A stretch of 64,000 nucleotides of DNA from 20CM-2-55-15 sp963738025 (GTDB lineage Bacteria; Acidobacteriota; Terriglobia; 20CM-2-55-15). Below the pieces are notes generated by a model. It was not told the DNA's origin. It searched no databases and worked only from the letters and a program-made list of their open reading frames with translations. Below, piece after piece: positions 33,077 to 40,809 of the stretch. Location of the stretch: positions 496,001-560,000 of the forward strand of contig CAVTWA010000011.1 of the NCBI GenBank assembly GCA_963738025.1, read 5' to 3'. The translations under genes were made by a program, and so were the position numbers. Positions within the stretch are counted from its first letter, which is position 1, and the number at the start of each line of letters is the position of its first letter.

Positions 33077-33291
33077 CCACAAAAAGGCTCAGCGCAGCTA
33101 CGCCGCAACCGAACAGGGGTAGTAACCTGAGACCACGGACGCAGCCGAAGTTCGTCATGAGATGAGAGGAGCGAATTCCCCGCCTAAGTTAGGCGGGGAA
33201 TTATTCGCTCCCTCACAACATTTGCGTGTCAACTACTGCGAGTCTTACGTTTTGGTTGCGGCGTAGCCGCGCTAAGCCTTTTTGTGGCTAA
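33073..33291. repeat. MITE-like element with 38-bp terminal inverted repeats
   Basis: Arms 33073-33110 and 33254-33291 are inverted copies with 36 of 38 matching positions, each ending TTAGCCACAAAAAGGCT at its outer edge. The interior holds a second palindrome at 33169-33210 (GAGCGAAT... CCCCGCCTAA / TTAGGCGGGG... TTCGCTC). No coding sequence. The left arm supplies the stop codon of the CNNM gene, and the right arm ends 10 bp before the dapA stop. The interior part 33181-33260 recurs at 48801-48878. Confidence 0.85.
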
Positions 33292-33301
33292 TCTTGTTCG
33301 T

Positions 33302-34207
33302 TTATGCCCGGGCCGCAGGCTGCAGCAATCCCACTTCTTCAATCACCTTTGCGAGCTTTTCGCGACTGGCCGCAGTTATCCGCACCAGCGGCAGACGGTA
33401 ATTCTCTTCAATCAGTCCCATCATCGCCAGCGCCGCTTTAACGGGTATCGGATTGGATTCGACGAAATTGATGTTCATCAACGGGAGCAATTTGTAATGG
33501 AGTTCCTTTGCCTGAGGAAGGTTTCCGCCAAGCGCAGCATGGATCATTGCGCTCATCATCGCCGGCGCCTCGTTCGAAACGACGGAAACAATTCCATGGC
33601 CCCCGACGGCGATGACCGGCAACGCCATCGCGTCGTCGCCCGACAGGACGCTGAAATTCTGAGGGGCATCGCGAATGATATCCATGATCTGTCCGATGTT
33701 TCCGGAGGCCTCTTTCACCGCCACAATGTTTGGAATCTCCGCCAGCCGGAGCATGGTTTTAGCTTCGATGTTTCCGCCGGTCCTGCCGGGAACGTTGTAA
33801 ACGATAATTGGAATGTTCTCGGCTTCGGCGATGCTCCTGAAGTGCTCGTAATAACCCTGTTGAGTCGGCTTATTGTAATAAGGACCGACAGAGAGCACGC
33901 CATCCGCGCCGAGTTTTCTGACGCGCCCGGCCATTTGAACAGCTTTCGCCGTCGAATTGCTGCCGGCGCCGACAATGATGGGCACACGGCCTTTTGCCTG
34001 CTCAATGACGATCCGCACCACTCGATCGGTCTCGTCGTCGTCGAGCGTCGCGCCTTCGCCAGTCGTACCGCACGGCAGCAGCATGTCCACACCGCCGGCG
34101 ATTTGAAAATCGACGAAACTCCTGAGCGCTTGCTCATCGATCGAACCGTCCGCTTTGAACGGCGTGATCATCGCCGTTCCTGTTCCTTGAAATGACTTCC
34201 TGGTCAT
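33302..34207 (-). CDS. dapA: 4-hydroxy-tetrahydrodipicolinate synthase
   Basis: 301 residues. Condenses pyruvate with aspartate semialdehyde in the lysine/diaminopimelate pathway; cytosolic class I aldolase. Motifs are GTGTAMITPF at the start, LPCGTTGEGATL, a Tyr in IVYNVPGRTGGN and the Schiff-base Lys in VAVKEASGN. Length is normal. It is the last gene of a minus-strand operon after dapB (7 bp) and is followed by the MITE-like element. The Shine-Dalgarno GGGGGA precedes the ATG. Confidence 0.95.
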   Translation of the reverse strand: MTRKSFQGTGTAMITPFKADGSIDEQALRSFVDFQIAGGVDMLLPCGTTGEGATLDDDETDRVVRIVIEQAKGRVPIIVGAGSNSTAKAVQMAGRVRKLGADGVLSVGPYYNKPTQQGYYEHFRSIAEAENIPIIVYNVPGRTGGNIEAKTMLRLAEIPNIVAVKEASGNIGQIMDIIRDAPQNFSVLSGDDAMALPVIAVGGHGIVSVVSNEAPAMMSAMIHAALGGNLPQAKELHYKLLPLMNINFVESNPIPVKAALAMMGLIEENYRLPLVRITAASREKLAKVIEEVGLLQPAARA

Positions 34208-34214
34208 AGTCCCC

Positions 34215-34925
34215 CTACAAATCCACGTCGTCCATTGTATAAATGCCTTTTCGGCCCCGCAGCCATTGCGCAGCCGCCAGCGCGCCTAAAGCAAATCCCC
34301 GGCGCGTCTTGGCAACATGATTCAATTCGATGTAATCCGCTTCCGAATCGAAACCCACTGTGTGTGTACCGGGCGCCGTGCCAACACGCGTCGAAGAGAC
34401 GTGCAGCATTTCAGGTTTGATTTTACCTTCCGGAGTTGTTGTGAGTATCGTTTCCTTTCGATCGATCCTGTCGATCAAAAGGCGCGCCAGCGTCAAAGCT
34501 GTTCCGCTCGGGCTGTCGACCTTCTGTCGATGATGGATCTCATGAATGTATGGATCGTAGTCCGCCGCGTGATTCATCAATTCGGCGGCTCGTTTGACGA
34601 TCCGGAAGAAGTAATTCATACCGAGCGAAAAATTCGAGGAATACAACAGGCCCGATTCTTTCACCGCGCTGCGGAACTCGGGCAGATGCGCCTCCCAGCC
34701 CGTTGTGCCGACGACGATATCGCGTCTGGCCTCGATCGCAGCGCGAATGTTTTCGACGACTGCCGACGGAGTCGAAAATTCGATGCAGAGGTCCACATCC
34801 GCCAGAGCCTCTGGCCGCACCGGCCTGGTCGAATCGAAGGTCCGCACGATCGTCTCACCACGTTCGCGCGCAATGGAATCGATTTCACGACCCATTTTCC
34901 CGAAACCGATCAACGCGATTCTCAT
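34215..34925 (-). CDS. dapB: 4-hydroxy-tetrahydrodipicolinate reductase
   Basis: 236 residues, a little shorter than the enterobacterial enzyme (273), as in several other phyla. NAD(P)H-dependent reductase following DapA. The N-terminus IALIGFGKMGREI is the nucleotide-binding Rossmann motif, IEFSTPSAV and VVGTTGW follow, and the substrate/catalytic segment is IHEIHHRQKVDSPSGTALTLA, with the conserved HH and K. Its start overlaps the stop of the upstream M20 gene by 4 nt. Confidence 0.95.
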   Translation of the reverse strand: MRIALIGFGKMGREIDSIARERGETIVRTFDSTRPVRPEALADVDLCIEFSTPSAVVENIRAAIEARRDIVVGTTGWEAHLPEFRSAVKESGLLYSSNFSLGMNYFFRIVKRAAELMNHAADYDPYIHEIHHRQKVDSPSGTALTLARLLIDRIDRKETILTTTPEGKIKPEMLHVSSTRVGTAPGTHTVGFDSEADYIELNHVAKTRRGFALGALAAAQWLRGRKGIYTMDDVDL

Positions 34926-35914
34926 GTCAGTAGCCTTCGCACCAGCTGCTCGTAAAGTTCGATACCATCCAGCAGTTCACGTTTGCTTATCTTTTCTCCT
35001 GCGGTGTGCGCATCGAGAATGGATCCCGGACCGATCATCAGGCGCTTACCTGTATTGGGTAGATGAGGAGCATCGCTCCCGAACGAGACAATGGTCGTTT
35101 CAAAACCATCTACCACGTGCAAGAGCAACGCATCCGATGCACCGACGATCTCAATAGTAGCCCGATTGTCCACAATTCGCCGTAACCGGGCTTCAACATC
35201 GGTGCCAGGTTCAACGGTCCGGATCATGATCGAGGCAGTCGCCTGCGGCGGCACGATATTCGCAGCCTGTCCGCCCTGCAGAATACCGACGTTAAAAGTA
35301 CCTTTGCCAAAGACCGGATCATTCCCCCAGTCGGCTGCTTCGCAGTCCTGCAGAACCTGGATCAGTTTCCTGATCGCGGAAACGCCATGTTCCGGGTAAC
35401 CCGAATGCGCCGCACGTCCGGTCGCGCTGAGATTCACGATCAGTGTTCCTTTTTGTGCCCGCGCCAGCAGATTTTGAGTCGGCTCTCCGACGATCACGTA
35501 CTCGGACTTCCATTGCAGCCTGTTCGCTGTTTTGGCACCGCTGCTGTCGGTTTCCTCGGCAATGAGAAACATGTAGCCGAAGTTCGTGATCCCGTCACGG
35601 CGCAGCCGGTCGCCCGCTTCGAGCATCGCCGCGATAATTCCCTTGGTATCACAGGCGCCACGGCCGTAGAGAAAATCGTCGTCTTCACGAATGGGAATTG
35701 TCGCCGGCGGAACGGTGTCGAGATGGGTGCAGAACATCACCCTGCCTTCGCCGGCAAATGCGAAAACGTTGAAACGGTCTCCCGTCACGGGTTGCCGTTC
35801 CACGCGATAGCCCAGGGAAGCGAGATGCGATGCGAGGAACTCACCGACCTCTCGTTCCGAACCGGTCACGGAAGGAATGGCCATCAATTGCCTGGTCAAC
35901 TCAAATGGATTCAT
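34922..35914 (-). CDS. M20 family deacylase, probable DapE/ArgE-type
   Basis: 330 residues. Zinc motifs of the ArgE/DapE branch are clear: FCTHLDTVPP, GRGACDTKG, the catalytic Glu pair in LIAEETDSSG, and EPTQNLLARAQKG. GRAAHSGYPEHG marks the lid-domain histidine. It lies between the FEN1-like gene (14-nt overlap) and dapB (4-nt overlap), so a role in diaminopimelate synthesis as succinyl- or acetyl-diaminopimelate deacylase is likely by context. The short length is closer to ArgE/DapE-like variants than to classical DapE (about 375), so the substrate is not settled. Confidence 0.88.
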   Translation of the reverse strand: MNPFELTRQLMAIPSVTGSEREVGEFLASHLASLGYRVERQPVTGDRFNVFAFAGEGRVMFCTHLDTVPPATIPIREDDDFLYGRGACDTKGIIAAMLEAGDRLRRDGITNFGYMFLIAEETDSSGAKTANRLQWKSEYVIVGEPTQNLLARAQKGTLIVNLSATGRAAHSGYPEHGVSAIRKLIQVLQDCEAADWGNDPVFGKGTFNVGILQGGQAANIVPPQATASIMIRTVEPGTDVEARLRRIVDNRATIEIVGASDALLLHVVDGFETTIVSFGSDAPHLPNTGKRLMIGPGSILDAHTAGEKISKRELLDGIELYEQLVRRLLT

Positions 35915-36890
35915 ATGTCCGTTTCAAAGCTGCCGTCACTCGTTCACGTGAGAATTCACGTTCGTCGCATAGAAAACGTATGATGCCGTCCCAATCCGGC
36001 GCCGCGAAATCCGTCCGATAATCGTCTGTTACTTCCGGTTCTAAAAATATCCGCCGGATTTCGCCTATCTCTGGGCCAATGGCTTCCCGGATCTGGGCAG
36101 GCATGTTGTCAATAGATCCGAACTCGATCACCAGTTTCAATGCTTTTTTCGGCCCGATGCCCTTTATTCCGTCGCAAAAGTCGGTGCCAACCAGAATGGC
36201 GAGGTCCACTAACTGCGCGCGGGCGATGCCGTAGTGCTTCAGCAGCGCGTCAACGTCGATCAGTTCGGGCAAAATCGACCGGAACGTACCGTTGCTCGGC
36301 AGAAATTCTTTGCCGGAGACCGTCAGAAACCGCAGCAGTCGAGGTGCACCAAACAGCAGGCAATCATAATCTTTGCTTCCGGCGGCCCAGGCGTCGCCTC
36401 GCGCGGCAAGGTGTGAAGCTTGCGCCTCTCCTTCGGATGGCGCCTGAATGACCGGAAGGCCCATCAGTCGCAAGAGTTCGCGCGCTTCCTGCGCCATTTC
36501 CCGCGTCAGTCGTGACGTCATTGTCGCCTTCGAATAGGCTTTCGCCAGATCTCCAGCGGCGACCGCCTCCGCGTGTTCCGCCTCGTATCGTTCTTTGATG
36601 CTCCGGCGCCGTGCTATTTCCTCAAATTTGAGCGCCGGCGGTTTGCCATCGAAGACGAAAATCAGTTCCGGCTTGTAATCCGTCATCAAACGAGTCGTAC
36701 GGTAAAACAAGCCCGACAGGTGAGAAGTAATCCGCCCTTTTGAATCGCGCAGCGGCGATCCGTCGCGCAGACGGATCAGGGCGAGGAACTGATACAACTC
36801 TCCATTGCCATCGATCGCGAGACGTTTTCCGCGTAAGTCTTCGAGAGCCAACGTTTGTTTGACGATGATCGGAGTGAGAAGAACACCCAT
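35901..36890 (-). CDS. Archaeal/eukaryotic-type flap endonuclease (FEN1/XPG family)
   Basis: 329 residues from ATG 36890 (MGVLLTPII), the normal FEN1 start; sequence further upstream in this frame lacks similarity. The XPG N-domain has AIDGNGELYQFLALIRLRDG with catalytic D27, then VFDGKPPALK with D81. The I-domain has the Glu pair APSEGEAQASHLAARGD and the Asp pair SKDYDCLLFGAPR. The helix-hairpin-helix region is GTDFCDGIKGIGPKKAL. This is the FEN1 architecture of archaea and eukaryotes, not the bacterial Pol I-type 5' nuclease. The C-terminus ends at ALKRTYESI and lacks the PCNA-binding QxxLxxFF tail. First gene of an operon with the M20 deacylase, dapB and dapA. Confidence 0.88.
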   Translation of the reverse strand: MGVLLTPIIVKQTLALEDLRGKRLAIDGNGELYQFLALIRLRDGSPLRDSKGRITSHLSGLFYRTTRLMTDYKPELIFVFDGKPPALKFEEIARRRSIKERYEAEHAEAVAAGDLAKAYSKATMTSRLTREMAQEARELLRLMGLPVIQAPSEGEAQASHLAARGDAWAAGSKDYDCLLFGAPRLLRFLTVSGKEFLPSNGTFRSILPELIDVDALLKHYGIARAQLVDLAILVGTDFCDGIKGIGPKKALKLVIEFGSIDNMPAQIREAIGPEIGEIRRIFLEPEVTDDYRTDFAAPDWDGIIRFLCDEREFSRERVTAALKRTYESI

Positions 36891-36897
36891 CCGCCCT

Positions 36898-36903
36898 ATT
36901 GTA
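36898..36903 (-). promoter_or_regulatory. Putative -10 element (TACAAT) upstream of the FEN1-like gene
   Basis: Reads TACAAT on the minus strand, 5 of 6 matches, 7 nt before ATG 36890. The spacer is AGGGCGG, which could alternatively act as a weak ribosome-binding site. It would drive the FEN1-M20-dapB-dapA operon. Confidence 0.4.
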
Positions 36904-37002
36904 GCGGCCATCCGTCCACCAACTAACTTGAAAGACCTGTAATCCACCACCGCCATGCCGCTGTAAGAGCCTGAAATAGCGCGATTCTTCACGCTTCGGG
37001 AG

Positions 37003-37419
37003 ATGGCATCCCTCTTGCCATTTCGTGACGATATGGAAGGGTCGTTCACCAATTTCCGGTCGTTCAAGCCATACACGGTATTAGGCTTGTGGCTGCTGGT
37101 CGCATGGGTATTCTTTTCGATAGGCAAACAATGGATTGCGTTCACAGCGGCGGACAAACAGTTGACGGAATACGCAGACACTCTGGTCCGTGAGGGCGCG
37201 GTCCAGCGTCGTTCCGCCAGAGAGATTCGTACGCTGGTGATGATGAAGGTCGAGGAACTTTCGATTCCCGCGCAGAACGACCAGATCAGCGTGACCGGGC
37301 AGGGTGACACCTTACGAACAGTGATCACCTACGATGCGGAAATCAAAATTCCAGTCGTCGATCGGACGCTCTACCGAATGGAATTCAGCCACAACTTGCA
37401 AAGCGCACTCCCGCGATAG
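37003..37419 (+). CDS. Membrane-anchored protein of unknown function
   Basis: 138 residues from ATG 37003, or 128 from ATG 37033 (MEGSFTNF). One transmembrane helix at about residues 25-43 (TVLGLWLLVAWVFFSIG), then an extracytoplasmic domain with REIRTLVMMKVEEL and TVITYDAEIKIPVVDRTLYRM. The latter resembles small pilus-associated DUF4845-type proteins, but this is weak. Divergent from the FEN1-like gene. Start is uncertain because neither ATG has a well spaced Shine-Dalgarno. Confidence 0.6.
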   Translation: MASLLPFRDDMEGSFTNFRSFKPYTVLGLWLLVAWVFFSIGKQWIAFTAADKQLTEYADTLVREGAVQRRSAREIRTLVMMKVEELSIPAQNDQISVTGQGDTLRTVITYDAEIKIPVVDRTLYRMEFSHNLQSALPR

Positions 37420-37498
37420 CGGCTATTCCTGCCATCACAGACAAACCTTTACAAGCCGCCACTCTGGGGCTCCCGTTCATTCTGTCTTGGACACGTAT

Positions 37499-37519
37499 GG
37501 TCATAGACCGCGCCTACAA
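37499..37519. repeat. Short palindromic repeat, GGTCATAGACC family (copy 1)
   Basis: GGTCATAGACCGCGCCTACAA; the palindromic core is GGTCATAGACC. Further copies occur at 39752-39775 and, in related form, 41431-41449, all in intergenic DNA around the lipid-transport genes. Confidence 0.7.
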
Positions 37520-37608
37520 TTGATCTGACTCCCTTTTGCCTTTGCCTTTTCACTCGCTCGCCTGTTAGCCTCCACAAGCGCGTAAGGTTCGCATTTGGCT
37601 TTGTAAAT

Positions 37609-37959
37609 ATGGCGCCACGAATATTGACCATCTCGATCCGCCCGGCTCAGGCGGCGACGATCGTAGATCTGGACGGAGCAATCGATCTCGGCAACTCCCC
37701 TGCCCTGCGCACTGCGCTATTCGATCAACTGCTACAGACACCAAGAATTGCCGTCAACATGAAGGGTATCCGCTACATCGATAGTTCCGGCATCGCAACA
37801 CTGATCGAGGTCCTCAAAAAAACCCGGGACCTGAAAAAGGAGCTCGTCCTCTTTGGACTCGGTCCGGCGGTCTACGATGTTCTGAAGCTGACGCAACTCC
37901 TTCGCGTTTTCAATATCGTTGACAGCGAAGAAAGTGCGCTCGGAGAAACCTTACCGTAA
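37609..37959 (+). CDS. STAS domain protein (anti-anti-sigma / MlaB-like)
   Basis: 116 residues forming one STAS domain: ATIVDLDGAIDLGNSP, then IAVNMKGIRYIDSSGIATLIEVLKK, with the phosphorylatable Ser in IDSSG, and LLRVFNIVDSEESA. It lies 9 bp upstream of mlaE. In Mla-type transporters a STAS protein (MlaB) binds and activates the ATPase MlaF, so this is the natural role here. Anti-anti-sigma activity by the SpoIIAA model is the alternative, but no sigma or anti-sigma gene is adjacent. Confidence 0.85.
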   Translation: MAPRILTISIRPAQAATIVDLDGAIDLGNSPALRTALFDQLLQTPRIAVNMKGIRYIDSSGIATLIEVLKKTRDLKKELVLFGLGPAVYDVLKLTQLLRVFNIVDSEESALGETLP

Positions 37960-37968
37960 AGATTCGCG

Positions 37969-38787
37969 ATGGCTAACATTCCGAATAAAATTGCCGAACC
38001 TCTATCGAGCATCGGCAGCGCCGTCGAACGAGGTCTCGACTACCTCGGCGGAGTCGTTCAGCTCCTGGGCCGCGCCGGCCACGACGTATTCATATCGCCG
38101 CTGAAACGCAGTCTAAGTGTTCAACGGGCGTGCCATCAGGCAATGGTGGTGGGTGTCGCCGCTCTTCCGGTGATTTCGTTCATCACGTTTTTTATCGGCG
38201 TGATCATGGCCCTGCAGGGCGCATATGAGCTGAAGCGTTTCGGGGCGTTGCATCTGGTCGCGGACACTGTTGCCATTTCGATCACACGTGAACTGGGGCC
38301 GCTGGTGACGGCGATTGTCGTTATCGGTCGTTCCGGTTCCGCTTTCGCAGCTGAAATCGGCACCATGAAAGTGACCGAGGAACTGGACGCGCTCGAAACG
38401 ATGGCGCTGCATCCCATCGCGTTCCTGGTCACGCCGAAGCTTCTGGCCATGCTCCTGATGATGCCCTGCCTGACGATATGGGCGGATTTCATGGGAGTCC
38501 TCGGCGGAAGCCTGTTTGGCGTTGCCGGCGCCGATTACACGTTCGGCACCTACTTCGCCGCCACTCGCGACTCTCTTTTTATGCGGGATATCGTTACGGG
38601 CCTGGTCAAGAGCATTGTGTTCGGACTGGTGATTACCGGCGTGGGCTGCCAGGAAGGATTTGCCACCGGCGCTGGTTCGGAAGAAGTCGGACGGGCGACA
38701 ACGTCCGCAGTGGTGACGTCGATTTTTCTCGTCGTTCTCGTAGACCTTGTATTCACCGCAGTCTTTTATGTGACGGGTGGCGCATGA
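37969..38787 (+). CDS. mlaE: MlaE-type ABC transporter permease
   Basis: 272 residues with about five membrane helices. The family blocks are VVGVAALPVISFITFFIGVIMALQGAYELKRFGA, RELGPLVTAIVVIGRSGSAFAAEIGTMKVTEELDALETM and GADYTFGTYFAATRDS. It belongs to the permease that moves phospholipids between the inner and outer membranes (MlaE/TTG2B). The downstream mlaF overlaps its stop by 4 nt. The remaining transporter parts follow in order: ATPase, MlaD-like substrate-binding protein and an auxiliary lipoprotein. Confidence 0.93.
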   Translation: MANIPNKIAEPLSSIGSAVERGLDYLGGVVQLLGRAGHDVFISPLKRSLSVQRACHQAMVVGVAALPVISFITFFIGVIMALQGAYELKRFGALHLVADTVAISITRELGPLVTAIVVIGRSGSAFAAEIGTMKVTEELDALETMALHPIAFLVTPKLLAMLLMMPCLTIWADFMGVLGGSLFGVAGADYTFGTYFAATRDSLFMRDIVTGLVKSIVFGLVITGVGCQEGFATGAGSEEVGRATTSAVVTSIFLVVLVDLVFTAVFYVTGGA

Positions 38788-39614
38788 TGTCGTCGACTGA
38801 TACCGGCACGGATGGCCGGGATACTTCCGGCCCCGTCATTTCTGCCAAAGATCTTCGTGTGCAGTATGGGGAGCGCGAAATCCTTCACGGCATCAGTTTT
38901 GAGGTGCAGCCAAAAGAAACGATCGTCATTCTTGGAGGATCGGGTTCGGGAAAAAGCACGCTGCTCCGGACGATGGTTGGCCTGGAACGGCCGACCTCAG
39001 GAGCTATCTGCGTGCAGGGCACCGACCTCGCTCGCGCGTCGGCATCCGAGCTCGATGAGGTCCGGAAAAAGATCGGCCTTTCCTTTCAAGGCGGGGCACT
39101 GATCGGTTCGATGTCCGTGGGAGAAAACGTCGCTCTGCCGCTGCGCGAGCACACTCAACTGGAAGAGTCGACGATCGAGGTCATGGTGCGCATCAAGTTG
39201 CAGCAGGTCGGGCTGCTCAATTTCCAGCATTTCATGCCTTCGCAACTCAGCGGCGGTATGAAGAAGCGCGCCGCACTGGCCCGGGCAATGGCCATGGATC
39301 CTGAAATCTTGTTCTTCGATGAGCCTTCGGCGGGCCTCGACCCGATCATCGCCGCCGGTATCGACAACCTTATTTTGAATTTGAAGAGAGCTCTTTCTGT
39401 CACCATCGTGGTCGTCACGCATGAACTGGCCAGCGCGTTCCTGATCGCGGACCGGATCATCGTTCTCGATGGCGGCTACATTGTGGGGATAGCTCCCACA
39501 GAAGAACTGAAACGCAGCAACCATCCGCGCATCCGGCAGTTCTTGAATCGTGCGCCGGACAGCGAGGAAGGAACCGATGTGGACCACCTGCGGTTGCTCA
39601 CGGACCGAATCTGA
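38784..39614 (+). CDS. mlaF: MlaF-type ABC transporter ATP-binding protein
   Basis: 277 residues from ATG 38784, which overlaps the mlaE stop (ATGA). Walker A GGSGSGKST, Q-loop SFQGGALIG, ABC signature LSGGMKKRAALARAMA, Walker B EILFFDEPSAGLDP and the switch His in VTHEL are all intact. The pattern FDEPSAGLDPI is typical of the lipid-transport ATPases. Energises MlaE; activity is probably modulated by the STAS protein at the head of the operon. Confidence 0.94.
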   Translation: MMSSTDTGTDGRDTSGPVISAKDLRVQYGEREILHGISFEVQPKETIVILGGSGSGKSTLLRTMVGLERPTSGAICVQGTDLARASASELDEVRKKIGLSFQGGALIGSMSVGENVALPLREHTQLEESTIEVMVRIKLQQVGLLNFQHFMPSQLSGGMKKRAALARAMAMDPEILFFDEPSAGLDPIIAAGIDNLILNLKRALSVTIVVVTHELASAFLIADRIIVLDGGYIVGIAPTEELKRSNHPRIRQFLNRAPDSEEGTDVDHLRLLTDRI

Positions 39615-39669
39615 TCGTAACTGTTTGAAGGTAGTCGATGTCAAGTGACCCTGGTTTGAGTATGGAACA

Positions 39670-39693
39670 GTCCCCGTCTAAGTCAGGCGGGGA
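39670..39693. repeat. Palindromic repeat CCCCGTCTAAGTCAGGCGGGG
   Basis: A degenerate member of the CCCCGCCTGA-G-TCAGGCGGGG family, in the 169-bp gap between mlaF and mlaD. Arms flank one central G; the left arm has one mismatch. Other copies are at 33169-33210, 41497-41520 and 48799-48821. Confidence 0.75.
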
Positions 39694-39751
39694 CTGCAGA
39701 CAGGCTGCGCGCCACATCCATGCTTGTTATGGACAGCTCTGGTGCGATTTT

Positions 39752-39775
39752 GCGGTCATAGACCGCCCCTACAAG
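39752..39775. repeat. Short palindromic repeat, GGTCATAGACC family (copy 2)
   Basis: GCGGTCATAGACCGC (39752-39766) followed by CCCTACAAG, nearly identical to the copy at 37499-37519. It directly precedes the mlaD ribosome-binding site AAGGAGGT (39773-39780), so a hairpin here could affect mlaD translation. Confidence 0.75.
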
Positions 39776-39783
39776 GAGGTGTG

Positions 39784-40809
39784 ATGGCGCCAACCCGCGA
39801 GCGTGTGTGGGTCGGACTCTTCGTGATTATTGCTGCTGCCTTGCTGGCCGGCACCGCCGTCGCCATGTGGGGCGGGATCGGCAGAACCGGCGTCGCTCAC
39901 CGTGTCTATTTCAAATTCAGTGGTGGCGTTCAAGCGGGAACAGCGGTTCGTTATGGCGGCTTCAGAGTCGGCAGCGTCCGGCGCGTTCAGATTGATCCCG
40001 CGGACTCGACTCGAATCGAGGTCGATTTCGTCGTGGACCCGGGCACTCCATTGAAAGCCGACAGCGTTGCGCGGCTCTCGAGTCTGGGTCCCTTGAGCGA
40101 CTACTATGTCGAGATTTCGACCGGAAGCGAACGCTCAGCCCTGGCTCCCGGGGACAGCGTCCTCAATTCGGTTGAAAGCGTCGGACTTGCGCAGATGGGC
40201 GATACCATCCAGACTCTGATTCCTCAAGTTCAAGACACCCTGGGAAAGTTGACGCTCGATCTCGACGCTTTGCAAACGACGGTCGTGCGCGCAAACGACC
40301 TGCTGAACGATACCAATCGCTCCAACCTGGGACAGGCGCTCGCGCGCGCCAACGATTTGATGAACGACGGCAACCGTTCTCATCTCTCGGAATCGCTCAG
40401 CAACCTCGATCAAATGCTCAGCGCTTCCAGGCCTAAAGTCTCCGCCAGCCTGGCGAACATTAATGATGCAACGGCCCGCCTGGTTCCCTTGCTGGATGAT
40501 GTCAGGAAAACTTCCGCCCGCGCCGATCAAATGCTTTCGAACCTGGATTCGGCTCTGACGGAGAACCGGCCAGATCTCCGGATTTCGGTCAACGAGTTGC
40601 GGCAAGTGCTCGCCACCTCGGCGACGACAGTCGATCAGCTTCAAAACATGATGAATCAGAACTCCGCCAACATTTATGAAATCCTGGAAAACATGCGTTT
40701 ATCCGCCGCCAATATCCGCAGTCTCACCGAGGCGATCAAGAACAGTCCGTCCAGTCTGATCCGTGGTGTCAACGTCAAAGACCGCAATCCCGGAGGGCTG
40801 CGAAAGTGA
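39784..40809 (+). CDS. mlaD: MlaD family lipid-binding protein (MCE domain)
   Basis: 341 residues from ATG 39784, preceded by AAGGAGGT at optimum spacing. One N-terminal membrane helix (about 8-30, VGLFVIIAAALLAGTAVAMW) and one MCE domain (about 38-115; GVQAGTAVRYGGFRVGSVRRVQI, then LGPLSDYYVEI). A long helical C-terminal region follows (about 130-340) with heptad-like repeats of NDLLNDTNRSNL and LMNDGNRSHL. E. coli MlaD is only about 180 residues, so this protein has an extended helical section like those of PqiB/LetB-type or Mce proteins, possibly spanning part of the periplasm. It overlaps the following lipoprotein gene by 4 nt. Confidence 0.92.
   Translation: MAPTRERVWVGLFVIIAAALLAGTAVAMWGGIGRTGVAHRVYFKFSGGVQAGTAVRYGGFRVGSVRRVQIDPADSTRIEVDFVVDPGTPLKADSVARLSSLGPLSDYYVEISTGSERSALAPGDSVLNSVESVGLAQMGDTIQTLIPQVQDTLGKLTLDLDALQTTVVRANDLLNDTNRSNLGQALARANDLMNDGNRSHLSESLSNLDQMLSASRPKVSASLANINDATARLVPLLDDVRKTSARADQMLSNLDSALTENRPDLRISVNELRQVLATSATTVDQLQNMMNQNSANIYEILENMRLSAANIRSLTEAIKNSPSSLIRGVNVKDRNPGGLRK

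Noticed and set aside
36891..37328. Upstream extension of the FEN1-like gene (146 codons)
   Set aside because: No similarity to FEN1, overlaps the divergent membrane-protein gene and lies upstream of a -10-like hexamer just before ATG 36890.
38478..38783. N-terminal extension of the mlaF product (102 codons)
   Set aside because: It overlaps mlaE in another frame; the ATGA junction at 38784 gives a normal-length ATPase.
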